Below are positions 51,836-61,449 of a stretch of 64,000 nt of DNA, in pieces. Positions within the stretch are counted from its first letter, which is position 1; the number at the start of each line of letters is the position of its first letter. The notes beneath the pieces are model-generated. The model was given only the letters and a program-made list of their open reading frames with translations, had not been told where the DNA came from and did no database searches. Source of the DNA: an uncultured Clostridia bacterium (lineage in GTDB: Bacteria; Bacillota; Clostridia; Lachnospirales; CAG-274); contig CALWSP010000001.1 of NCBI GenBank assembly GCA_944384235.1, forward strand, positions 62,001-126,000. The letters are read 5' to 3'. A program made the position numbers and the translations under genes.

Positions 51836-52518
51836 TGAATGTTAGTATTTTAGCTGCAGATTTTTTTAAGTATGCTCCAGAAATTTGGGTTGGTATTCTT
51901 GAAACTTTATATATGGTTGTTGTATCAACTTTATTTTCATATATTATTGGGCTACCTATTGGTGTGCTTTTATGTGTTACAGACAAAGACGGAATATGTC
52001 CTTGCAGAGTTTTTAACGTTGTTTGTGGGTTTATTGTAAACATTTTAAGGTCTATTCCATTTATTATTTTACTTGTGGCTATTATGCCTTTTACAAGGCT
52101 TGTTGTTGGAACGACTATTGGTTCAACTGCAACTATTGTGCCTCTTGTTATATCAGCTTTTCCATTTGTGGCTAGAATGGTTGAATCTTCTATTAAAGAG
52201 GTTGATTCAGGCATTATTGAGGCAGCTGAGGCTATGGGCACGCCTACATTTAAGATTATTACTAAAGTTTTAATTCCTGAGGCTAAGCCATCTCTTATTG
52301 TTGGAGCAGCAATTGCAATTACTACTATTTTAGGTTATTCAACTATGGCTGGTTTTACTGGTGGCGGTGGCCTTGGTGCTATTGCAATTAACTATGGATA
52401 TTATAGAGACAACACTTTAGTTATGGTTGCAACTGTTGTGTTACTTGTTATAATTGTTCAGCTTTTCCAAGAAATTGGTATAAGAGCAACTAGGAAAACT
52501 GACAAAAGAATTAAATAG
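51835..52518 (+). CDS. metI: Methionine ABC transporter permease
   Basis: A 227-residue permease with about five membrane segments. The EAA-type motif EAAEAMGTPTFKIITKVLIPEA contacts MetN. GFTGGGGLGAIAINYGYYR and RSIPFIILLVA are family signatures. Read with metN and metQ as a complete importer. Confidence 0.95.
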   Translation: MNVSILAADFFKYAPEIWVGILETLYMVVVSTLFSYIIGLPIGVLLCVTDKDGICPCRVFNVVCGFIVNILRSIPFIILLVAIMPFTRLVVGTTIGSTATIVPLVISAFPFVARMVESSIKEVDSGIIEAAEAMGTPTFKIITKVLIPEAKPSLIVGAAIAITTILGYSTMAGFTGGGGLGAIAINYGYYRDNTLVMVATVVLLVIIVQLFQEIGIRATRKTDKRIK

Positions 52519-52578
52519 GTATGTATTTAAAGCAGTGAGCTTTAATATAAATTTATCAAAAGAAGGGGATATTAAAAA

Positions 52579-53385
52579 ATGAAAAAACTTTTATTAATTT
52601 TATCAACTACTTTATTAGCATTTAGTGTTGGTTGTGGACAGGCTAATAGTTCTGATGAAAATAAGGTTGTGGTGGCTGCTACTCCAGCTCCTCACGCTGA
52701 AATTTTAAATGTTGCAAAAGATGTTTTAGCAAAAGATGGCATTGAGCTTGTTATTAAAGAATTTAACGACTATGTTTTACCTGATACAGCAACATTTAAC
52801 GGGGAAGTAGATGCAAATTATTATCAGCACAAGCCATACTTAGACGATTACAATGCTCAAAACGGAACTGACCTTGTTAGCGTTGCAAACATTCATTACG
52901 AGCCATTTGGCATTTATGCTGGAAAGACTGCATCTTTAGAAGAAATTAAAGATGGAGCTAAGGTGTCTGTTCCTAACGATACATCTAACGAGGCTAGAGC
53001 TTTACTTCTTTTAGAGGCTGAAGGGCTTATCACTCTTAGAGAGGGTGCTGGACTTAATGCAACTAAGCTTGATATTGTAGAAAACCCTAAAAATCTTGAT
53101 ATTCAGGAAATTGAGGCAGCTCAGCTTGCTAGAACTTTAAGCGATGTTGACATTGCTGTTATTAACGGAAACTATGCTATTGAAGCTGGTTTAAAAGTTA
53201 ACGATGCTTTAGCTATTGAATCTCAAGATTCTGAGGCAGCTCAAACTTATGCTAACATTGTTGTTGTTAAAGCTGGAAACGAAGAAAACAAAAATGTGAA
53301 AGCCTTAATTAGTGCTTTAAAAAGCGACGAAGTTAAGAATTTTATGGAAGAAAGATATAATGGCGCAGTTGTTCCATTATTCTAA
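52579..53385 (+). CDS. metQ: Methionine-binding lipoprotein MetQ
   Basis: A 268-residue NlpA-family substrate-binding lipoprotein. Lipobox FSVGC gives Cys19. VAATPAPHAEIL, ANYYQHKPYLDDYN and SVPNDTSNEARALLLLE are typical of MetQ. Completes the metNIQ importer. A terminator follows. Confidence 0.95.
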   Translation: MKKLLLILSTTLLAFSVGCGQANSSDENKVVVAATPAPHAEILNVAKDVLAKDGIELVIKEFNDYVLPDTATFNGEVDANYYQHKPYLDDYNAQNGTDLVSVANIHYEPFGIYAGKTASLEEIKDGAKVSVPNDTSNEARALLLLEAEGLITLREGAGLNATKLDIVENPKNLDIQEIEAAQLARTLSDVDIAVINGNYAIEAGLKVNDALAIESQDSEAAQTYANIVVVKAGNEENKNVKALISALKSDEVKNFMEERYNGAVVPLF

Positions 53386-53403
53386 TATTTTAAAATAATA
53401 ATT

Positions 53404-53434
53404 AAAGGGCTGTTCTTTTGAACAGCCTTTTATT
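53404..53434 (+). terminator. Terminator after metQ
   Basis: Stem AAAGGGCTGTTC/GAACAGCCTTTT (one mismatch) with loop TTTT and a T-rich tail. Confidence 0.88.
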
Positions 53435-53445
53435 TTAAACTTTTC

Positions 53446-53474
53446 TTGATTATTATGGCATTTTATAGTATAAT
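53446..53474 (+). promoter_or_regulatory. Promoter of the ecf operon
   Basis: TTGATT (53446-53451), 17 bases, TATAAT (53469-53474), followed by a short leader to ATG 53509. Confidence 0.7.
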
Positions 53475-53508
53475 TAAAATGAATTATTATGTAATGTGAG
53501 GGCTTATT

Positions 53509-55251
53509 ATGGATTTTATTAAAAGCAAAAATCTTAAATATGAATATGTCAAAGTTGAAGATGACAACAAAAAAGAAATCATAGAGGCTCTTAAAGGCGT
53601 TGATATAAATATCAAAAAAGGAGAGTTTGTTGCTGTTTTAGGGCAAAATGGGTCAGGAAAGTCAACTTTTGCAAAACTTATAAATGGGCTTAACACTTTA
53701 AGTGGTGGAACTCTTTTTGTTAAAGGTTTAGATACATCTGAAATTGACAACATTTGGGAGATTAGAAAAAATGTTGGTATGGTTTTTCAAAACCCTGACA
53801 ACCAAATTATTGCAACTATTGTAGAAGAAGATGTTGCTTTTGGACCTGAAAACATTGGTATGCCTCCTGAAGAAATTGTTGAAAATGTTGACAAGGCTTT
53901 AAAAGCTGTTAGTATGGAGGAGTTTAGAGAAGATGCTCCTATGTATTTATCAGGCGGACAAAAGCAAAGAGTTGCTATTGCAGGCGTTTTAGCTATGAAG
54001 CCTGAATGTATAGTTTTAGACGAGCCAACGGCAATGCTTGACCCTAAGGGTAGGCAGGAGGTTCTTTCAACTATAACTAGGCTTAACAAAGAAGAAAAAA
54101 TTACTATTGTATTAATTACTCACTATATGGAAGAAGCTGCTTTAGCAGACAGAATTATTGTTATTAACAACGGAGAAGTTGCTATTGAGGGCACACCAAA
54201 AGAAGTTTTTAAAAATGTTGAGTTAATGAAAAAATTACATTTAGATGTTCCGCAAGTTACTGAACTTAGTTATTATATAAACAAGGCAAACAAAAAAATG
54301 CCTAACGATGTTTTAGAGATTGAAAGCTTTGTTGAAAGTATTAATAAAATAGGGCTAAAAAAAGGGTTTGAATACAAAAAAGTTGAAAGAGAAACAGAAG
54401 AAGAAAAAGAGCCTATTCTTGAAATTAAAAACCTTAGCTGTATTTATAGCGAGGGAACTGCATTTGAAAAAGTTGCACTTAAAGATGTGAATTTGACTAT
54501 AAATAAAGGTGAGTTTATTGGGCTTATTGGGCACACAGGCTCTGGAAAGTCAACTTTAATTCAACATTTAAATGCTTTAATTAAAGCTGAAAAGGGAAAC
54601 ATTTATTTTAAGGGTGTTGACATTAATTCTGACAGAAAAAGGTTAAAAGAAGTTCGAGAAAAAATAGGCCTTGTTTTTCAATATCCTGAACATCAAATTT
54701 TTGAGGCTACTATTTATGATGAAGTTGCATTTGGGCCTAAAAATTGTGGTGTAGATGGAGAAGAACTTGATAGGCGAGTTAAAGAGGCTTTAAGCTTTGT
54801 TGGAATTAAAGAAGATTATTACAAAAAATCTCCTTTTGAGCTATCTGGCGGGCAAAAAAGGCGTGTTGCAATAGCTAGTATTTTAGCTATGAAACCAGAA
54901 ATACTTATTTTAGATGAGCCTATGGCTGGACTAGATCCATTTGGACGAGATGAAATTCTTGGAAACATTAAAAGGCTTCACAAAGAGCTTGGAATGACTA
55001 TTATTTTAGTTTCTCATTCTATGGAAGATATTTCTAGCATTGCTGACAAAATTCTTGTTATGAACAAAGGTTGTGTTGAAATGTTTGACAGAGTTGAAAA
55101 AGTTTTTGAAAAGGAAAAAAGGCTTGAAGAAATTGGGCTTAGCGTTCCTCAACTAACTAAAGTGTTTTCTAGGCTAGATATTAATGTGTCAAAAAACATA
55201 TTTAATGTAAAGGAGGGGGCAGAAATTTTAATTTCTGCTTTGGAAAAATGA
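53509..55251 (+). CDS. ecfA: Fused EcfA1-EcfA2 energy-coupling ATPase
   Basis: A 580-residue protein with two complete ABC ATPase domains in one chain. The first (about 1-275) has Walker A GQNGSGKST at residue 45 and signature LSGGQKQR; the second (about 305-580) has GHTGSGKST at about 341 and LSGGQKRR. Together they match EcfA1 and EcfA2, normally two genes, joined by a charged Glu/Lys linker near 290-305. It powers vitamin uptake by S components such as BioY. Overlaps ecfT by four bases. Confidence 0.92.
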   Translation: MDFIKSKNLKYEYVKVEDDNKKEIIEALKGVDINIKKGEFVAVLGQNGSGKSTFAKLINGLNTLSGGTLFVKGLDTSEIDNIWEIRKNVGMVFQNPDNQIIATIVEEDVAFGPENIGMPPEEIVENVDKALKAVSMEEFREDAPMYLSGGQKQRVAIAGVLAMKPECIVLDEPTAMLDPKGRQEVLSTITRLNKEEKITIVLITHYMEEAALADRIIVINNGEVAIEGTPKEVFKNVELMKKLHLDVPQVTELSYYINKANKKMPNDVLEIESFVESINKIGLKKGFEYKKVERETEEEKEPILEIKNLSCIYSEGTAFEKVALKDVNLTINKGEFIGLIGHTGSGKSTLIQHLNALIKAEKGNIYFKGVDINSDRKRLKEVREKIGLVFQYPEHQIFEATIYDEVAFGPKNCGVDGEELDRRVKEALSFVGIKEDYYKKSPFELSGGQKRRVAIASILAMKPEILILDEPMAGLDPFGRDEILGNIKRLHKELGMTIILVSHSMEDISSIADKILVMNKGCVEMFDRVEKVFEKEKRLEEIGLSVPQLTKVFSRLDINVSKNIFNVKEGAEILISALEK

Positions 55252-56036
55252 ATATAACAATAGGTCAATATTACCCTACTAATTCAAATATACATAAACT
55301 TGATGCTAGGACTAAAATTCTTTCAACTTTTATATATATTTTAGCTATTTTTTTTGCTAAAAGTTTTATATCTTATAATTTATGTGCTTTATTTTTAATT
55401 TTTTGTATTAACATTTCTAAAGTTCCTTTTAAAATGTTATTAGGTGGGCTTAAAAGCATATTGATTATAATTATTTTTACGGTTTTAATGAATATGTTTC
55501 TTATTAGAAGCGGAGATGTTTTAATTAAATTTTGGATTATAAATATAACTAGTGATGGAGTTATTATGACTTTTAGGTTAGTTGCTAGGCTTATATTATT
55601 AGTTGTTGGAACATCGATTTTAACATTATCAACTACGCCTATTGCTTTAACAGAGGGTATGGAAGTTTTATTAAAGCCATATAAAAAAATTGGTGTTCCT
55701 GCCCACGAAATAGCTATGATGATGTCTATTTCTTTAAGGTTTATACCAACTTTAATTGACGAGCTTGACAAAATTAAAAAGGCTCAAATGGCTAGAGGTG
55801 CTGACTTTGACACTGGAAATATAGTTGCGAAGGCAAAGTCTATGGTTCCTTTACTAGTTCCTCTTTTTGTTTCAGCTTTTAGAAGGGCTGAAGAACTTGC
55901 TATGGCAATGGAGGCAAGGTGTTACAGAGGAGATATTAATCGTACGAAAATGAAAAAGCTAGAATACAAAAAAAATGATTTTATTGCTTATTCAGTTATA
56001 GGCATTGTTTTTGTTTTAGTTTTGATTTTGAGATGA
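55248..56036 (+). CDS. ecfT: Energy-coupling factor transmembrane protein EcfT
   Basis: The shared membrane scaffold of group II ECF transporters, 262 residues with about five membrane segments. The two Ala-Arg-Gly coupling motifs are present as ARGA (AQMARGADFDTG) and ARCY (MAMEARCYRG). It overlaps the fused ATPase gene and precedes truA, a common Firmicute order. Confidence 0.94.
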   Translation: MNITIGQYYPTNSNIHKLDARTKILSTFIYILAIFFAKSFISYNLCALFLIFCINISKVPFKMLLGGLKSILIIIIFTVLMNMFLIRSGDVLIKFWIINITSDGVIMTFRLVARLILLVVGTSILTLSTTPIALTEGMEVLLKPYKKIGVPAHEIAMMMSISLRFIPTLIDELDKIKKAQMARGADFDTGNIVAKAKSMVPLLVPLFVSAFRRAEELAMAMEARCYRGDINRTKMKKLEYKKNDFIAYSVIGIVFVLVLILR

Positions 56037-56046
56037 GGTTTATTTT

Positions 56047-56784
56047 ATGAAAATTTTACTTACAGTGGCTTATGATGGTAGTAATTATTTTGGTTGGCAA
56101 GTTCAAAACAATTTTGTGACTGTTCAGCAAAAAATTGAACAAGCATTATCTAACCTTTTGAAAAAAGATATTTCAGTTAGAGGGGCGTCAAGAACTGACA
56201 CTGGCGTTCACGCTATGGCTCAAGGAGTTGTTTTTGAAACGGACACAACTATTCCTATTAGCAAGTTGCCGTATGCTATAAATTCTTTTTTGCCTGATGA
56301 TATAGTAGTTACAAAGGCAAGAGAAGTTGGAAAGGATTTTCACCCACAATATAGTGTTTTAAACAAAACGTATGAGTACAAAATATTAAATGCTGAATTT
56401 AAAAACCCTAAGTTAATTAAATATACAGATTTTTACAGAGGAAAGCTTGACATTGAAAAAATGCAAAATGCCTGCAAATATTTTATAGGTGAATATGATT
56501 TTAAGGCTTTTTGTGCTAGTGGTTCTCAAGCAAAAACGACTGTAAGAAAAATTTATTTTTTAGATGTTCAAAAAAATGATGATATAATTACAATTAAAAT
56601 TAATGGAAATGGGTTTTTATATAATATGGTTAGAATAATTGCTGGAACTCTTTTATATGTGGGAAGTGGAAAAATTAAGCCAGAGGAAATTTCTGAAATT
56701 ATTAAATCTAAAGACAGAGCTAAAGCTGGAAAGACATTAGCTCCTAACGGTTTAACTTTAATGGAGGTAAATTATGACCAATAA
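56047..56784 (+). CDS. truA: tRNA pseudouridine(38-40) synthase TruA
   Basis: Makes pseudouridine at positions 38-40 of the anticodon arm. The 245 residues have VAYDGSNYFGWQVQ, the catalytic Asp in RGASRTDTGVHA and GNGFLYNMVRIIAGTL. It overlaps mltG by 11 bases. Confidence 0.96.
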   Translation: MKILLTVAYDGSNYFGWQVQNNFVTVQQKIEQALSNLLKKDISVRGASRTDTGVHAMAQGVVFETDTTIPISKLPYAINSFLPDDIVVTKAREVGKDFHPQYSVLNKTYEYKILNAEFKNPKLIKYTDFYRGKLDIEKMQNACKYFIGEYDFKAFCASGSQAKTTVRKIYFLDVQKNDDIITIKINGNGFLYNMVRIIAGTLLYVGSGKIKPEEISEIIKSKDRAKAGKTLAPNGLTLMEVNYDQ

Positions 56785-57847
56785 TAGAAACAGTAGGAAA
56801 AGAAGAAAGAAAAAGGCTAATATATTTTTATTAGTTGTTATTCTAATATTTTTTGTGGTAGCAATTATTATTGGAAGCATTTTAGCAAAGCTTTCATCAA
56901 CAGACTTAAGTGCTAATGGTGAAGAAAGAATGATTGTTGTTGACATTCCAGAGGGGTCAACTGTTGGAGATATAGCAGAAGTTTTAGACAAAAACAATGT
57001 TATTGACACGGAAAGACATTTTATGTTTTTATGCAAATTAAACAAGCAAGGAAGCCAGTTTAAATATGGTAAGTATGAATTTAGCAACAAATCTGACTTT
57101 TTTGAGATTGTTGAGAAATTAAACAATGGAGAATCTATTGACACTTCCACACACTTAACTGTTAAAGAGGGTATGTGGTTAAGTGAAATTGGTGACGAAG
57201 TTGAAAGACTTGGACTTTGCAGCAAAGAGGAATTTATGGAGGCTGCAAACAGCAGAGATTATGATTACGAATTTATTTCTAAAATTCCAGAAAGAGAGAA
57301 CCTTTTAGAGGGGTATTTATACCCTGAAACCTATTATTTTCACGAGGGTGTTACAGCTAGAGAAATTGTAGAAACTATGTTACACCAATTTAACAAAGTT
57401 TGTGTTAAAAACGGAATTTTTAACAAGGCTGAAAAGGCTGGAAAAAGCCTTGATGAATATATTATTATTGCATCTTTAATTGAATCTGAGGTTAGAGTTG
57501 AAAGCGAAAGAAAGCTTGTTTCCTCTGTTATTCAAAACCGAATTGAAGAAGATATGAAGCTTCAAATAGATGCGTCTGTTATTTATGCTAAAGGTAAGAG
57601 AGTGAACAGAGTTTATTATTCTGACCTTGAAAATCAAAGCGATTACAACACTTATTATGTTAAGGGGTTGCCTGTTGGGCCTATTTGCTCGCCAAGAGGT
57701 AGCTCAATTTTAGCAGCTATTGAGCCAGAAAAAACAGATTACATTTATTATGTTGTTGATGACCAAAGTGCAGGAACTCATTATTTTACAAATGATTATG
57801 ATGATTTCTTAGCTGCTAGTGCAAGATATAAAGCAACTTTAAATTAA
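56774..57847 (+). CDS. mltG: Endolytic transglycosylase MltG
   Basis: A membrane-bound murein transglycosylase that cuts nascent glycan strands. The 357 residues have a basic cytoplasmic start (RNSRKRRKKKAN), one membrane helix (about 17-38), a LysM-like part, and the YceG catalytic domain with Glu237 in ASLIESEVR and the GLPVGPICSPRGSSILAA motif. Transcribed between truA and trmR. Confidence 0.95.
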   Translation: MTNNRNSRKRRKKKANIFLLVVILIFFVVAIIIGSILAKLSSTDLSANGEERMIVVDIPEGSTVGDIAEVLDKNNVIDTERHFMFLCKLNKQGSQFKYGKYEFSNKSDFFEIVEKLNNGESIDTSTHLTVKEGMWLSEIGDEVERLGLCSKEEFMEAANSRDYDYEFISKIPERENLLEGYLYPETYYFHEGVTAREIVETMLHQFNKVCVKNGIFNKAEKAGKSLDEYIIIASLIESEVRVESERKLVSSVIQNRIEEDMKLQIDASVIYAKGKRVNRVYYSDLENQSDYNTYYVKGLPVGPICSPRGSSILAAIEPEKTDYIYYVVDDQSAGTHYFTNDYDDFLAASARYKATLN

Positions 57848-57862
57848 AAATAGGAGATTTTT

Positions 57863-58513
57863 ATGAGTTTGGTTGAAGATTATTTAGAAAGTTATATTGA
57901 CAAATTACAGCTTGATTGCGAGGGAGAGCTTGGAGATTTACAAAGGCAATCTTATGAGGCTGGTTTACCTATTATTCCTAAAGATGTTGTGAAATTATTA
58001 GGTTTTGTGCTTGGAGTTAAAAAGCCAAAGGCTATTCTTGAAATTGGTATGGCAGTTGGTTTTTCCTCAAGCTATATGTCTACTTTTTTGCCTGAAGATG
58101 GATATATTAAAACTATTGACAGATACCCTCTTATGATTGAAAAGGCAAAGGCAAATTTTAAAAAATTAAATGTTGAGGACAAAATTACTATATTAGAGGG
58201 AGATGCTAATGAAATTTTGCCTACTCTTGATGAAAAGTTTGACTTTGTTTTTATGGACGCTGCAAAAGGGCAATATATTAACATTTTACCTGATGTATTA
58301 AGAGTTACAAAAGTTGGTGGAATTATTATGGCTGACGATATTTTACAAGAGGGTAGAGTTGCTATGGATTATTTTGATGTTCCAAAAAGGCAAAGAACTA
58401 TACACAAAAGGTTAAATGAATTTTTAGAAGAAATTACACACAACAAAAAGCTAAGAACATCTATTTTAACTATTGGTGATGGTGTAGCTTTAATAGAAAA
58501 ATTAGAGGATTGA
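57863..58513 (+). CDS. trmR: tRNA 5-hydroxyuridine O-methyltransferase TrmR-like
   Basis: A 216-residue SAM-dependent O-methyltransferase. ILEIGMAVGFSSSYM is motif I; FVFMDAAKGQYI and GGIIMADDIL follow. In B. subtilis TrmR (YrrM) makes 5-methoxyuridine 34 from the hydroxyl product of TrhP, whose homologue is next door. The linkage supports the assignment over a generic COMT. Confidence 0.86.
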   Translation: MSLVEDYLESYIDKLQLDCEGELGDLQRQSYEAGLPIIPKDVVKLLGFVLGVKKPKAILEIGMAVGFSSSYMSTFLPEDGYIKTIDRYPLMIEKAKANFKKLNVEDKITILEGDANEILPTLDEKFDFVFMDAAKGQYINILPDVLRVTKVGGIIMADDILQEGRVAMDYFDVPKRQRTIHKRLNEFLEEITHNKKLRTSILTIGDGVALIEKLED

Positions 58514-58517
58514 GAAT

Positions 58518-59768
58518 ATGAATAGAAAAATTGAGTTACTTGCTCCAGCAGGAGATTTGGAAAAATTGAAAATTGCTGTGCTTTATGGTGCAGATGCAGT
58601 TTATTTAGGTGGAAGCAGTTTTGGCCTTAGAGCTAAGGCGAAAAATTTTGATTTTGAACAGATGAAAGAGGGCGTTGAGTTTGCTCACGCTCACAATGTG
58701 AAAGTTTATGTTACTTGCAACATTTTTGCTCACAACGAAGACTTTTCAGAGCTTCCTGGTTATTTAAGAGAAATTGAAAAAATTGGTGTTGACGCAGTTT
58801 TGGTTGCTGACCCTGGTGTTTTTGCTGTTGTTAGAGAAACTGTGCCTAATATGGACGTGCATATTAGCACTCAAGCAAACAACACAAATTACCACACAGC
58901 TCTTTTTTGGAAAAGTTTAGGTGCATCTCGTATTGTTATGGCAAGAGAACTTTCTATGGGTGAAATTAAAGAAATATCTGAAAATATACCAAGTGAGCTT
59001 GAAATTGAAGCTTTTGTTCACGGGGCTATGTGCATTAGTTACAGCGGAAGATGCCTTTTAAGCAACTATTTAAGTGGCAGAGATGCTAACAAAGGGGCTT
59101 GTTCTCACCCTTGTAGATGGCAATATTATGTGACTGAAAAGACTAGGCCAAATGAATATATGCCTATTGTAGAGGACGAGAGAGGAACTTACATTTTTAA
59201 CTCTAAGGACTTATGTATGATTGACCACATTCCTGAGCTTTTAGATGCAGGAATTATGAGCCTTAAAATAGAGGGTAGAATTAAAACTGCTTTTTATGTT
59301 GGTACAGTTATTAGAGCTTATAGAGAGGCTATTGACGATTATCTTAAAGACCCTAAACTATATGAAAGCAAAAAAGAATATTACATTAAAGAAGTTTCTA
59401 AGGCTAGTTACAGAGGCTACACTACTGGTTTTTATTATGGAAAGCCAAATGAAGAAGAGCAAATTTATACTACTAGTTCATATATTAGAACTTATGATTT
59501 TATTGGTATGGTGCTTGGATATGACGAAGAAACAGGCCTTGCAACAATTGAGCAAAGAAACAAATTTGTTATTGGGGACAAGGTTGAGTTTTTAAGGCAC
59601 AGTGGTGAAATTTTTGAAATGACTATTGAAAAAATGTATAATGAAGATGGAGAGGAGATTACAGAAGCTCCACACCCTCAGCAAATAGTTAAGGTAAAAG
59701 TGCCTTGCAGAGTTGATGAATTTGATATGATGAGAAAAGAAGCTGAAAACCCTGTTACATTAGAATAG
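58518..59768 (+). CDS. trhP: U32-family tRNA hydroxylation protein TrhP
   Basis: A 416-residue U32-type protein related to YrrO/YegQ. Signatures: LLAPAGDLEKLKIAVLYGADAVY and HVHGAMCISYSGRCLLS-type (here EAFVHGAMCISYSGRCLLSN), followed by GACSHPCRW and a cluster of cysteines that may bind Fe-S. Members act in prephenate-dependent 5-hydroxyuridine formation at tRNA position 34. Pairs with trmR, as in the yrrMNO locus. Confidence 0.87.
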   Translation: MNRKIELLAPAGDLEKLKIAVLYGADAVYLGGSSFGLRAKAKNFDFEQMKEGVEFAHAHNVKVYVTCNIFAHNEDFSELPGYLREIEKIGVDAVLVADPGVFAVVRETVPNMDVHISTQANNTNYHTALFWKSLGASRIVMARELSMGEIKEISENIPSELEIEAFVHGAMCISYSGRCLLSNYLSGRDANKGACSHPCRWQYYVTEKTRPNEYMPIVEDERGTYIFNSKDLCMIDHIPELLDAGIMSLKIEGRIKTAFYVGTVIRAYREAIDDYLKDPKLYESKKEYYIKEVSKASYRGYTTGFYYGKPNEEEQIYTTSSYIRTYDFIGMVLGYDEETGLATIEQRNKFVIGDKVEFLRHSGEIFEMTIEKMYNEDGEEITEAPHPQQIVKVKVPCRVDEFDMMRKEAENPVTLE

Positions 59769-59771
59769 TTG

Positions 59772-59800
59772 TTGAAAAATGAAAATTAATTTGGTATAAT
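59772..59800 (+). promoter_or_regulatory. Promoter of the cohesin-SLH gene
   Basis: TTGAAA (59772-59777), 17 bases, and an extended -10 TTGGTATAATTAG (TATAAT 59795-59800). The -10 neighbourhood matches that of the next gene (61383-61388) at 12 of 13 positions. Confidence 0.8.
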
Positions 59801-59832
59801 TAGAGTATATTTTTAAATATGAGGAGGTATTT

Positions 59833-61218
59833 ATGTTAAAGAAAGTTTTTTCTGGCTTTTTAGCAATGACTTTAGCTTGTTCTATGCCTATGTATAGTTT
59901 TGCTAAAGATAGCATTGAAATTAGCTGTGAAGTGTCAAAGGACAATTTAAAGGTTGGAGATGTTTTTTATGCTGATTTTAAGGTGAATGAAAACCCAACT
60001 GGATATTTAAGTATGCAGTGTTTTATTGACTATAATTCAGATGTTATTCAAGCTATTGATTGCGATGTGGAGGATATACCTAGTGATTTAATTATTTACA
60101 CTGACAAAAACGATGTAAATCACTCTATGTTCCCATATTTTAATGTAAATGATAGAGTTAACTATGTTCCTAAAAAAGCTGACAGCGACTATTTAGGAAA
60201 GGCTGACGGTGTTAAAACTGCTGGCGAGATTGGTAGAATTAAATTAGCTAACCTTTTAAATGTTAGAGATGAAGAAGGCTCAAGAATTAATTACGAGGGC
60301 AATGGAACATTAATTAGAATGAAGTTTAAGGCTATTGACGAGGGCGAAAGCAACATTGAGATGAATGATGTTATTGGAAGTTTTAACAACAGCGAGGACA
60401 AAGACCAAGACATTTTGGTTAATGTTTCAAGTGGAAGTGTTAAAGTTTCTAAGGACAGTTTAGAAAACACAACTGAAAGCACTACTGAAAGCACAACTAC
60501 AAGTCAAAACGGCTCATCATCAGGTGGCAGCAGTGGTGGTGGAGGTGGTTCTTCATCAAGTGTTACAACAACTGAAGCAAATACAAGCGAGGCTACTACT
60601 GAAAGCACAACAGATGTTATTATTGGTGGAAGTGATGAAAGCACAGGAATTGTTGTTGAAAAAACTTTTACTGATGTTAGCAAAGACTACTGGGGATATG
60701 AATATATTTCTAAATTAGCTAACAAGGGCATTGTTAACGGATATCCAGATGGCTCATTTATGCCAAACAGTAATGTAAAAAGAGCAGACTTTATTATTAT
60801 GGTTTTAAAGGGAATTGGTGTGGACACTAGCCAAGCTACTTTATTTACAAACTTTAACGATGTTCAAAGCAACGCTTATTATGCAAATGCTTTAGCTATT
60901 GCTAAAAACATTGGTATAGCTAAGGGCAACCTTAATGGCGGTTTTGAGCCTAATTCGTTTATAACTAGAGAAGATATGATGCTTATAGCTAAAAGAGCTT
61001 TAGAATACAAGTTAGGCGAAAATATAAATGGCGATGTGAAAGTTCTTGACCAATTTAGCGACAAAAACGACGTTGCAAGCTATGCAGTTGAAGGACTTTC
61101 TGCTATGGTTTCTGAGGGACTTGTTAATGGTATGAATGGAAAAATTAACCCTAAATTAAACACTACAAGAGCTCAAGCAAGCGTTGTTATAGCTAAAATG
61201 TTAGATAAATTAAATTAA
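59833..61218 (+). CDS. SLH-anchored surface protein with a cohesin-like domain
   Basis: A 461-residue secreted protein. A signal peptide (cut near residue 24, SFA-K) precedes a cohesin-like domain (about 29-205) with DNLKVGDVFYADFKV, LSMQCFIDYNSDVIQ, GTLIRMKFKAI and VSSGSVKVS. A Thr/Ser/Gly-rich linker (about 212-275) leads to three SLH repeats (about 278, 341 and 409 onward: FTDVSKDYWGYEYI, FNDVQSNAYYANAL, FSDKNDVASYAVEG) that anchor to pyruvylated wall polymers. Cohesins bind dockerins, and the next gene carries a dockerin-like motif. Confidence 0.82.
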   Translation: MLKKVFSGFLAMTLACSMPMYSFAKDSIEISCEVSKDNLKVGDVFYADFKVNENPTGYLSMQCFIDYNSDVIQAIDCDVEDIPSDLIIYTDKNDVNHSMFPYFNVNDRVNYVPKKADSDYLGKADGVKTAGEIGRIKLANLLNVRDEEGSRINYEGNGTLIRMKFKAIDEGESNIEMNDVIGSFNNSEDKDQDILVNVSSGSVKVSKDSLENTTESTTESTTTSQNGSSSGGSSGGGGGSSSSVTTTEANTSEATTESTTDVIIGGSDESTGIVVEKTFTDVSKDYWGYEYISKLANKGIVNGYPDGSFMPNSNVKRADFIIMVLKGIGVDTSQATLFTNFNDVQSNAYYANALAIAKNIGIAKGNLNGGFEPNSFITREDMMLIAKRALEYKLGENINGDVKVLDQFSDKNDVASYAVEGLSAMVSEGLVNGMNGKINPKLNTTRAQASVVIAKMLDKLN

Positions 61219-61223
61219 ATTTT

Positions 61224-61262
61224 AAGGTGTAATTAATTTGAACATTAATTACACCTTTTTTT
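61224..61262 (+). terminator. Terminator after the cohesin-SLH gene
   Basis: A 14-bp perfect stem AAGGTGTAATTAAT/ATTAATTACACCTT with a 6-base loop and a T-run. Confidence 0.92.
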
Positions 61263-61359
61263 CATATTTTATATTAGGTTAACAAAGAAAAGGGTTGGAA
61301 TATGTTAAAAATGTTAAAAAAACTTAATAAAGATATTTTAAATTAATTAATAATGAATA

Positions 61360-61388
61360 TTGTATTTTTATAGAAAAAATGGTATAAT
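61360..61388 (+). promoter_or_regulatory. Promoter of the dockerin-containing surface gene
   Basis: TTGTAT (61360-61365), 17 bases, extended -10 ATGGTATAATTAG (TATAAT 61383-61388). The leader can form TATAGAT/ATCTATA inside AAATAAA/TTTATTT. An AAAGGAG site precedes the ATG. Confidence 0.75.
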
Positions 61389-61449
61389 TAGTATAAATAA
61401 AGGTGTATAGATTTTATCTATATTTATTTTAAAGAAAAGGAGAAAATAT

